64,000 nucleotides of DNA, taken from contig NZ_JAVQHL010000002.1 in the NCBI RefSeq assembly GCF_032670585.1, forward strand, positions 372,001 to 436,000, read 5' to 3'. Every line of letters starts with the position of its first letter. The stretch's first letter is position 1. A program made the position numbers and the translations under genes. This DNA comes from Ostreiculturibacter nitratireducens. GTDB taxonomy: Bacteria > Pseudomonadota > Alphaproteobacteria > Rhodobacterales > Rhodobacteraceae. Under the pieces are notes generated by a model. That model had not been told where the DNA came from and did no database searches. It worked only from the letters and a program-made list of their open reading frames with translations. Positions 44,957-52,048 of this stretch are shown one piece after another.

Positions 44957-44987
44957 CTGACACAGATTTTGTGTTTGTCAAAAGATT

Positions 44988-45620
44988 TCACGCAACCTTT
45001 GTGGTCATTTTTCCGGCAATGACGCGGAAGGGTACCAGTGCAACGAGCGCGAGGGTCAGCTTGACGGCCCAGTCCGCGACCGCGAGCGACACCCAGAGAG
45101 GCGCCACCGGGCCTTGCCCAAGAAGCGGGATCTGCTCGGCGGCCCAGGCTGCGGCAGCGGTCTCGGCAGGACCGAAGAAGGTCAGGCTGGCCGAAAACGC
45201 GATGCTGAAGAAGATCGCCGTATCGACCGCCGAGCCGATCAGCGAAGAGACAAAGGGCGCCTCCCACCAGACGCGCTTGCGCAGACGGTCGAAGATCGTC
45301 ACGTCGAGAAGCTGCGCGACGAGGAAGGCGAGGCCGGAGCCGACCGCGATGCGGAGCGTCACGAGCGGGCCGAATTCGCCCATGATCTGCGTGCCGATCA
45401 GCGAGCAGATCACGCCGACGACGAAGCCGGACAGGACGACCTTGCGGGCAGCCGCGGGGCCGTGGAAGCGGTTCGTGAGGTCGGTGACGAGGAAGGTGAA
45501 GGGATAGGTGAAGGCACCCCAGGTGAGGAACCAGCCCTCGATCACGTATTGGACGAGGATGTTCGCGGCCACGACGATGGCGGCCATGGCAAGGATGCCG
45601 GGGATCAGTTTGCGGGTCAT
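44988..45620 (-). CDS. yhhQ: Queuosine precursor transporter YhhQ
   Basis: Membrane importer of queuosine precursors (preQ0/preQ1), family COG1738. From ATG 45620 the protein is 210 aa with about six membrane segments (IPGILAMAAIVVAANILVQY; FVVGVICSLIGTQIM) and the family core FPFTFLVTDLTNRFHGPAAARKVV-like sequence, where TDLTNR is diagnostic. An upstream extension to 45719 is Pro/Arg-rich and not believable. It is followed by the 18-aa candidate gene. A hairpin lies just before the start. Confidence 0.92.
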   Translation of the reverse strand: MTRKLIPGILAMAAIVVAANILVQYVIEGWFLTWGAFTYPFTFLVTDLTNRFHGPAAARKVVLSGFVVGVICSLIGTQIMGEFGPLVTLRIAVGSGLAFLVAQLLDVTIFDRLRKRVWWEAPFVSSLIGSAVDTAIFFSIAFSASLTFFGPAETAAAAWAAEQIPLLGQGPVAPLWVSLAVADWAVKLTLALVALVPFRVIAGKMTTKVA

Positions 45621-45645
45621 GACTTGTCCGTTTTGGCAAGGTGGC

Positions 45646-45667
45646 GGAGACTTGGTCCCCGGTCTCC
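45646..45667 (-). promoter_or_regulatory. Hairpin in the yhhQ leader
   Basis: On the minus strand GGAGAC (45667-45662), a 10-base loop CGGGGACCAA, GTCTCC (45651-45646), then GCCACCTTGCC and AAAAC before the ATG at 45620. The size and A-rich tail loosely recall preQ1-I riboswitches, which regulate this gene family elsewhere. The loop does not match the consensus well. Confidence 0.25.
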
Positions 45668-45720
45668 GGTAGGTCGGTGGGGACGCGGGGCCTTTATTCC
45701 TTGGCCTTGGCGGGGTCAAG

Positions 45721-46620
45721 TCACTCCTTGATCCGGTAATCGACGATCTCGGTGCGCTGGAAGGCGCGGAAATTGTCGTCCGAGATCAGGGTGAGGCGGG
45801 TCGCTCCCGCCTCGTCGCGCCAGACGGCGATGCCCTCGAGGTTGTCGTGGCGGCCCGCCCGGGTCGCGAACAGCACCTCGCCCGGGCCGAGCGTTTCGCC
45901 AAAGATTTCGAAGCGCCGCACCCGGCTCAGGAAGCCGAAGATCCCGGCGAAGTCGCGTTCGAGGAGGTAGAGCCTGCCGTCGGGTCCGAAATCCGCCCCG
46001 ACGGGTAGCCAGTCTCCGTCTCGGGGGACCGCGAAGGGCTGGTCCCAGTGGCCGTCGCGGAAGCGGAAGACCGGGAAGTCGAGATCCTTCGCGCCGGAGC
46101 GCTCGGGCATCGTGTAGATCGTGCCATCCGCGTCGATCGCCAGTGGCTCGAGCCCGGAATTCAGCTGGAACCCGGAAAACGCGGCGGGCCGTGGCAGGAG
46201 TTCCGAGGGGGAACCGGCATGGGCGTAGCGCGCGACGCGGTGGTTGTTCTCGAAACTGACATACAGCGCCCCATCCGCGCCGACCGCGAGCCCTTCGGCA
46301 TCGCTGTCTCGCTTCTTGAGGGGCCGGCCATTCATGTCGCGGAGCGCGACGGGCCCCGAGAGGGAGGAGACGCCGGTCACGGCCCCGCGGTCGCCGCGTT
46401 CGATCTGCCCGGTGTAGACCGATCCCCGGTCCGTGATCGCGACGAAGCCCTTGCCTTGGGCGTCAAGCTCGATCCCCGAGAACCCGCCGAAGGACAGCCC
46501 TGCAACGGACCAGGTGAAACTGCCCAGGTATTCCGTCCGCTCCGCCATCATTGCCGAGCCGTGCGGAACGTTCAGCGCGACGAGCGCGACAATCAGCGCG
46601 AGGAGAGAACGGCGGCGCAT
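45721..46620 (-). CDS. Exported esterase-like/phytase-like beta-propeller protein
   Basis: A 299-aa protein with a signal peptide (residues 1-23, RRRSLLALIVALVALNVPHG) and blade-like repeats (GFSGIELDAQGKGFVAITDRG, DAEGLAVGADGALYVSFEN, LEPLAIDADGTIYTMPE) of the family labelled esterase-like activity of phytase. Substrate is unknown. It starts inside the last 28 bases of mepA, in another frame, and is probably translated after it. Its location is periplasmic by prediction. Confidence 0.8.
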   Translation of the reverse strand: MRRRSLLALIVALVALNVPHGSAMMAERTEYLGSFTWSVAGLSFGGFSGIELDAQGKGFVAITDRGSVYTGQIERGDRGAVTGVSSLSGPVALRDMNGRPLKKRDSDAEGLAVGADGALYVSFENNHRVARYAHAGSPSELLPRPAAFSGFQLNSGLEPLAIDADGTIYTMPERSGAKDLDFPVFRFRDGHWDQPFAVPRDGDWLPVGADFGPDGRLYLLERDFAGIFGFLSRVRRFEIFGETLGPGEVLFATRAGRHDNLEGIAVWRDEAGATRLTLISDDNFRAFQRTEIVDYRIKE

Positions 46621-47480
46621 TGGCGGGGCAGGTCGGACATCACGTAGGTCTTGGCCGACTTGGGCGGCGGCCCGTCGGGTTTCTTCCTCTTGGGCGGGTT
46701 CCTGAGTTCTTCGAGATAGTCGGTCACCCACCACTGCAAGGTCTCGTCGCAACCGTCGCCACCGTTCGAAAGCTGGGCGACGGTGGGCTTCTGCGTCTGG
46801 CAGGACGGCGACCCCTGCGGGCACTTCAGACGCACGTGGAAATGCGTGTTGTGACCGTAGAGAGGCCGGATCTTCTGAAGCCAGGCCTTGTCGGCGCGCT
46901 TCGCGGTCCGGCACATCTCTACCTTGACGGCCGCCGCGACGAAGATGCGGTCGACGCGGGGGTCGGAGGCGGCCGCCTTCAGAAGCGCGTGATGGGAGCG
47001 CGTCCAGTTGCCGTTGATGGAGGTCTGGTCCTCGGTCCTGACGGAGATCGAGGAGATCTTCTCGCGTTCGGCCCGGGACAGGTTCACCCGGCTCGGGGGC
47101 AGCATCCAGATGTCGGCGTCCAGCCCGATCTGGTGGCTGGCATGACCGCCGGTCATCGGCCCGCCGCGCGGCTGCGCGATGTCGCCGACGTAGAGACCTG
47201 CCCAGCCAAGCTGCCGGGCGGTCAGCGAGAGATCCTTGAGGAAGCGGATCATCTCTGGGTGGCCCCAGTTGCGGTTCCGCGAAAGCCGCATCGCCTGCCA
47301 GGTCGGGCCGGACTCGGGAAGTTCCTCAAGCCCCGCCGCGCAGCCACGGGCATAGGTGCCGATCGCTTCCGGCGCCTGCGCCGAGGGCTTCGCCATCGCG
47401 CCGAAGAGTTCACGCGCCAGTGGCTCGGCAGCCGCAGGGGCCCCGAGTGCGAGGATCAGGATTGCTGCCATGCGCAACAT
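46593..47480 (-). CDS. mepA: Penicillin-insensitive murein endopeptidase MepA
   Basis: Periplasmic M74 endopeptidase that cuts D-Ala-mDAP crosslinks. The protein is 295 aa with a signal peptide (LRMAAILILALGAPAAAEP) and the zinc-site motifs GGHASHQIGLDADIWM and HNTHFHVRLKCP. Six cysteines in the mature part suit disulfides. The start overlaps the stop of the UMF1 gene (TGATG). Confidence 0.94.
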   Translation of the reverse strand: MLRMAAILILALGAPAAAEPLARELFGAMAKPSAQAPEAIGTYARGCAAGLEELPESGPTWQAMRLSRNRNWGHPEMIRFLKDLSLTARQLGWAGLYVGDIAQPRGGPMTGGHASHQIGLDADIWMLPPSRVNLSRAEREKISSISVRTEDQTSINGNWTRSHHALLKAAASDPRVDRIFVAAAVKVEMCRTAKRADKAWLQKIRPLYGHNTHFHVRLKCPQGSPSCQTQKPTVAQLSNGGDGCDETLQWWVTDYLEELRNPPKRKKPDGPPPKSAKTYVMSDLPRQCAAVLSSR

Positions 47481-48847
47481 CAGGCTGCTCGTTCACCCGC
47501 CGGTTTTACCCAGACTAGCAGGATCAGGCCGGCAAGGAACAGCCCGATGAGCGGCGTTATGCCGATCCTCTGGTTGTCGGTAAGTGCCGAGACGGAAGCG
47601 ATCATCGCGGGGGCGATGAATGAGGTGGCCTTGCCCGAGAGCGCGAAGAGGCCGAAAGCCTCGGCCGCCTGTTCGGGCGTGGTGTGGCGGCACATCAGCG
47701 TCCGGCTCGCGGCCTGCACCGTGCCGCCGGCCGCGCCGATCAGGCCGCCGCAGATGTAGAAGACCACGTCGGGAAGTCTGGAGCCCTCCGCAAGGGGCAC
47801 GCCGAAGAGCGTTTCGCGCGACATGCCCACGACGACGATGCAGACCGCGATCAGGACGACGATCGACCAGCTGATGACCGGTTTCGGACCGTAGCGGCGG
47901 TCTGCGAAGCCGCCGAGCCAGCTGGCGAGGGCGGCGGTGACCGCCCCGAGGATGCCGAAGACGCCGACCTGTGTCACCGACCAGCCGAGGACGCCCGCAG
48001 CATAGACCCCGCCGAAGCCGTAAAGGCCGTTCAGCGCATCGCGGTAGAACATCGAGGAGCCGAGATAGGTCGCGAGGCTCTTGCGCTTCACAAGTCCGCG
48101 GATCGACCGCCAGAGACCGCGGAGCGCTTCGCGCGTGGCGAGGATCATGCCCGGGTCGCGTTTCGGCTCCTTAACCCAGAGGAAAAAGGGGATCATGAAC
48201 ACCGCGTACCAGATCGCGGTGAAGGGGCCGACGAAGCGCGTCCCCTCCCTCTGATCCGGATCCAGGCCGAAGAGCGGGTCGAGGCCGACGAGCGTTTTGC
48301 CCGTGTCGCCATTCTCGGCGAAGAACAGGAGCATCAGGATCAGCGCGACGAGGCCGCCAACGTAGCCGAAGGCGAAGCCGGAGCCCGAGACCGACCCGAT
48401 GCGGTTGTCGGCCGTCAGCGATGGCAGGAGCGCGTTCGAGAAGGTCGTGGCGAATTCCATTCCGAGGAAGCCGATGCCGAAGAACACGACCGCCTGGACG
48501 AGGGCGGGGCTGTCCGGCGTGATCGTCCAGAGCCCCGCCGCGCCAAGGACGTAGAAGCCGGAAAAGACCCAGATCCAGGCCATGCGCCGGCCCGAGCCGT
48601 CCGCGATCGCCCCGAGGATCGGGGACAGGATGGCGATCGATATCCCCGCGATCGTGAGCCCGAAGCCCCAGAGCGCCTGGGCCTGCGCCTCGGCGACCTC
48701 CTCGGCGAGGCCCTCGCCCATGTAATGGGCTGCGGCGACCTTGGCGAAGTAGGGGCCGAAGATGAAGGTGAGCAGGAGCGTGTTGTAGGGCTGGCTGGCC
48801 CAATCGAAGAAATACCAGCCCCAGATACGTTTCCGTGCCGAAACCAT
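47480..48847 (-). CDS. UMF1-family MFS transporter
   Basis: From ATG 48847 the protein is 455 aa with about twelve membrane segments and the UMF1/Atg22-like features YFFDWASQPYNTLLLTFIFG and RIGSVSGSGFAFGYVGG. Bacterial members are thought to export or import amino acids or other small metabolites; the substrate is not known. A 19-residue upstream extension is unlikely. It overlaps mepA. Confidence 0.85.
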   Translation of the reverse strand: MVSARKRIWGWYFFDWASQPYNTLLLTFIFGPYFAKVAAAHYMGEGLAEEVAEAQAQALWGFGLTIAGISIAILSPILGAIADGSGRRMAWIWVFSGFYVLGAAGLWTITPDSPALVQAVVFFGIGFLGMEFATTFSNALLPSLTADNRIGSVSGSGFAFGYVGGLVALILMLLFFAENGDTGKTLVGLDPLFGLDPDQREGTRFVGPFTAIWYAVFMIPFFLWVKEPKRDPGMILATREALRGLWRSIRGLVKRKSLATYLGSSMFYRDALNGLYGFGGVYAAGVLGWSVTQVGVFGILGAVTAALASWLGGFADRRYGPKPVISWSIVVLIAVCIVVVGMSRETLFGVPLAEGSRLPDVVFYICGGLIGAAGGTVQAASRTLMCRHTTPEQAAEAFGLFALSGKATSFIAPAMIASVSALTDNQRIGITPLIGLFLAGLILLVWVKPAGERAA

Positions 48848-48914
48848 GCCGCGCGCCCCTCGTCCCCTTGGCAGGATCAAGCCCGAATTCCTCTGGGGGT
48901 GCAATGGGCGGCGG

Positions 48915-49445
48915 TTACCGTTCGGGCGGCCAGGGCCTTTGCGCCTCTGCCGCGATCCAGGCTTCGACCCATGCGGGCAGTGATGGGCTTGCCGCCGGAT
49001 GACCCATCGCCGCGAGAACCTCCGAGGGGTTCACGATCCCCGCGGTGCCAGTTACGGCGAGCCGCAGAAGGACGTGGCTCGCGCATTCTCCGCGCTTCCA
49101 GGTCGACTGCTCGACATAGAGGAAGCGCCTGTCCCAGCCGAGCAGGCGGCTTCGCATCTCGAGCCGCTCGAAGGCATGGACCCGGCGGCGGTAGCGGATG
49201 CTGCCGCCAGCCACCGCGATCGCCCAGCCCTGCCGTTTCGCCGCGCCGATGAGCCCCGTGCGGATCGCGAGCGGCAGGCGTCCGAGGTCGAAAAGCGTGA
49301 GCGTCCGGCCGTTGTTCAGCTCCCGCCAGGGATCGAGATCCCAGGGCCAGCAGATATGATGCGAGACATGCGTGCCGCCGGGCGGCAAAGGCGCCGCGCG
49401 CCGCGCCGCGCGCGTAACCTTGAATAGCCGGACGAACGGATACAT
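48915..49445 (-). CDS. Hot-dog acyl-CoA thioesterase-like protein
   Basis: A 176-aa protein resembling single hot-dog thioesterases of the 4HBT/THEM6 kind: DPWRELNNGRTLTLFDLGRL carries the conserved Asn/Asp region and IAVAGGSIRYRRRVHAFERL the central helix and strand. Its role in the cell is unknown. It starts at ATG 49445 and diverges from yggT across about 157 bases; the next gene on its own strand begins 67 bases downstream. Confidence 0.75.
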   Translation of the reverse strand: MYPFVRLFKVTRAARRAAPLPPGGTHVSHHICWPWDLDPWRELNNGRTLTLFDLGRLPLAIRTGLIGAAKRQGWAIAVAGGSIRYRRRVHAFERLEMRSRLLGWDRRFLYVEQSTWKRGECASHVLLRLAVTGTAGIVNPSEVLAAMGHPAASPSLPAWVEAWIAAEAQRPWPPER

Positions 49446-49602
49446 GCGCTTCTCTCCCCTGCGCGGACTGCCTGCCCCCTCGGGCAGGCGGCGTCAACCG
49501 ATGGCGCGGGGTTTGACGCGACGTCAGTGCGCGTCCGTTATCGGGTTGCGGAGCGGGCCCCGGCACCTTACCTCTTCGACCTGACGTTTCATGGAGTCCC
49601 CG

Positions 49603-49896
49603 ATGGTTTCGCTCTACCAGGCGCTGAATCTGATCCTCGACGTGGCGTGGTTCATCATGATCGCGCACATCATCATGTCCTGGCTGATCAGCTTCCAGGT
49701 TCTGAACCTGCGCCAGCAGATGGTTGCGCAGATCTGGCACGGGCTGAGCCGCCTTCTGGAGCCGGTCTACGGTCCGATCCGGCGGATCCTGCCGCACACG
49801 CCGGGGCTGGACCTCGCACCCCTGGTCGCGTTCATCGTGATCATCATCCTGCAGAACATCCTCAGGAACAACGCGGGCTTCTTCTACGGCTACTGA
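49603..49896 (+). CDS. YggT-family membrane protein
   Basis: A 97-aa protein with two hydrophobic segments (ILDVAWFIMIAHIIMSWLIS; LAPLVAFIVIIILQNIL) separated by a loop with ILPHTPGLDLAP, as in YggT. Family members have been tied to osmotic or K+ balance and septum factors. I take ATG 49603 because GGAG lies seven bases upstream; ATG 49591 covers that site. recQ follows 69 bases on. Confidence 0.88.
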   Translation: MVSLYQALNLILDVAWFIMIAHIIMSWLISFQVLNLRQQMVAQIWHGLSRLLEPVYGPIRRILPHTPGLDLAPLVAFIVIIILQNILRNNAGFFYGY

Positions 49897-49965
49897 CGGG
49901 CCTTGCTCGCCGGGGCCCGCTGTGGGATGGTCGCCGCCATCCGAGCAGAACAAGAAGACAGGCCC

Positions 49966-52011
49966 ATGCCGAGCCCCGAGCCCGAGGCGCTCCTCTCCAC
50001 CGTTTTCGGTTTTTCTGCCTTCCGGCCTGGCCAGGAAGAGATCGTTCGTGCAGTCCTGGAGGGACGCGATACCCTCGCCATCATGCCCACGGGCGGCGGC
50101 AAGTCACTCTGCTACCAGTTACCCGCTCTCTGCCGGGAGGGCGTGACAGTCGTCATCTCGCCGCTCATCGCGCTGATGCGCGACCAGGTTCGGGGGCTCC
50201 GCGCGGCGGGGGTGGAGGCAGGGGCGCTGACCTCCGGCAATACCGAGGAGGAGACGGAGGAAGTATTCGCCGCCCTCGACGCGGGCCGGCTGAAGCTTCT
50301 CTACATGGCGCCCGAACGGCTCGGATCCTCCGCGACGCTGCCGCTTCTGCGCCGGATCGGGACGCGGCTCATCGCGGTGGACGAGGCGCATTGCGTCAGT
50401 CAGTGGGGCCATGATTTCCGCCCCGATTACCTTCGGATCGGTGACCTGAGGAAAGCGCTGGGCGTGCCTCTGGCCGCATTCACCGCCACGGCCGACGCCG
50501 AGACACGGGAAGAGATCGTCGCGCGGCTCTTCGGCGGGCGGACGCCCGCGACTTTCCTGAAGGGTTTCGACCGGCCGAACATCCATCTCGCCTTCGCCGC
50601 CAAGGACCAGCCTCGGCGCCAGATCCTGAATTTCGCCGCCGCGCGGAAGGGGCTTTCGGGGATCGTCTACTGCGCGACGCGGGCGAAGACCGATGCGCTC
50701 GCTGCCGCCTTGCGCGAGGCTGGGCACACCGCGATCGCCTATCACGCCGGGATGGAGGCCGACGACCGCCGGCTCGCGGAAACGCGGTTCCAGCGCGAGG
50801 ACGGGCTGATCGTCGTCGCGACGGTCGCGTTCGGGATGGGGATCGACAAGCCCGACATCCGCTGGGTGGCGCACGCAGACCTGCCGAAGTCGATCGAGGC
50901 CTATTACCAGGAGATCGGCAGGGCGGGGCGCGACGGCGCCCCGGCCGAGACGCTGACGCTTTACGGACCTGAGGACATAAGGCTACGGCGCGCGCAGATC
51001 GACGAGGGGCTCGCGCCGCCCGAACGCAAGGCGGCGGATCACGCCCGCCTCAACGCGCTCCTGGGGCTCGCCGAGGCGTTGTCCTGCCGTAGGCAGAAGC
51101 TTCTGGCCTATTTCGGGGAAACGGCGGAGCCCTGCGGCAACTGCGATCTCTGCGAAAACCCGGCCGAGGTCTTCGACGCGACGGAGGCGGTGCGGAAGGC
51201 CCTCTCCGCAATCCTCCGGACGGGCGAAAACTACGGTTCGGGCCACCTGATCGATATCCTGACCGGCACGCTCACGAACAAGGTCCGCGACCGGGGCCAT
51301 GACCAGCTTCCCACCTTCGGGGTCGGGCGCGAACTGTCGCGCGGCGCCTGGCAGGGCGTGTTCCGCCAGATCACCGGGCAGGACCTGATCCGCCCCGACG
51401 CGGAACGCCATGGCGCACTGCGCCTGACGGAGACGGCCCTGCCGGTGCTGAAGGGCGAGACGCGAATCGAACTGCGCAAGGACGCGGTTCGGACCGCGCC
51501 GAAGACTGCGGTGAAGACGCTGGTGTCCGAGGAGGACGCGCCGCTTCTCTCCGCACTCAAGGCGAAACGCCGGGCGCTGGCCGAGGCGGCGCGGGTGCCC
51601 GCCTACGTCATCTTCCCCGACCGCACGCTGATCGAGATGGCCGAGGCGCGGCCCGGGACGCTCGACGAGATGGCGCGGGTCAGCGGGGTGGGCGCGAAGA
51701 AGCTCGAAAGTTACGGCGCGGCCTTTCTCCAGGTCATCACCGGCGCGCGGGTGGAGATGCATCCGGCGCGGAGGAAGCTGGCCGGAACGGAAGAAGGAAG
51801 CCTGTTCGACCGGCTGGAGGAAGTGCAGCGCGGGCTCGTGCGCGGGCCGGACGGGACGGGGAAGTACCTTTCCTGCACGCATACGACGCTGCGACGGATC
51901 GCCGAAACGCGGCCGAAGACCCTTTCGGACCTTGACCGGATCGGCGGGCTTGGAGAACAGAAGCTCGACCGGTTCGGAAAGGCATTCCTGGAAATCCTTT
52001 CGGACGCCTGA
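49966..52011 (+). CDS. recQ: ATP-dependent DNA helicase RecQ
   Basis: 3'-5' SF2 helicase in recombination repair. From ATG 49966 the protein is 681 aa: Walker A TGGGKSLCYQLP, the DEAH box region AVDEAHCVSQWGHDFRP, helicase C-half (CATRAKTDALAAAL; QEIGRAGRDG), the zinc-binding cysteines (CGNCDLC), RQC, and two HRDC domains (about residues 525-600, EMARVSGVGAKKLESYG; and 610-681, LDRIGGLGEQKLDRFG). Two HRDC copies occur in some lineages. The upstream 21-codon extension is not supported. Confidence 0.96.
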   Translation: MPSPEPEALLSTVFGFSAFRPGQEEIVRAVLEGRDTLAIMPTGGGKSLCYQLPALCREGVTVVISPLIALMRDQVRGLRAAGVEAGALTSGNTEEETEEVFAALDAGRLKLLYMAPERLGSSATLPLLRRIGTRLIAVDEAHCVSQWGHDFRPDYLRIGDLRKALGVPLAAFTATADAETREEIVARLFGGRTPATFLKGFDRPNIHLAFAAKDQPRRQILNFAAARKGLSGIVYCATRAKTDALAAALREAGHTAIAYHAGMEADDRRLAETRFQREDGLIVVATVAFGMGIDKPDIRWVAHADLPKSIEAYYQEIGRAGRDGAPAETLTLYGPEDIRLRRAQIDEGLAPPERKAADHARLNALLGLAEALSCRRQKLLAYFGETAEPCGNCDLCENPAEVFDATEAVRKALSAILRTGENYGSGHLIDILTGTLTNKVRDRGHDQLPTFGVGRELSRGAWQGVFRQITGQDLIRPDAERHGALRLTETALPVLKGETRIELRKDAVRTAPKTAVKTLVSEEDAPLLSALKAKRRALAEAARVPAYVIFPDRTLIEMAEARPGTLDEMARVSGVGAKKLESYGAAFLQVITGARVEMHPARRKLAGTEEGSLFDRLEEVQRGLVRGPDGTGKYLSCTHTTLRRIAETRPKTLSDLDRIGGLGEQKLDRFGKAFLEILSDA

Positions 52012-52048
52012 GGTCGCCACAACCGCCCGGCGCAGGCTGTCGCAGGTT

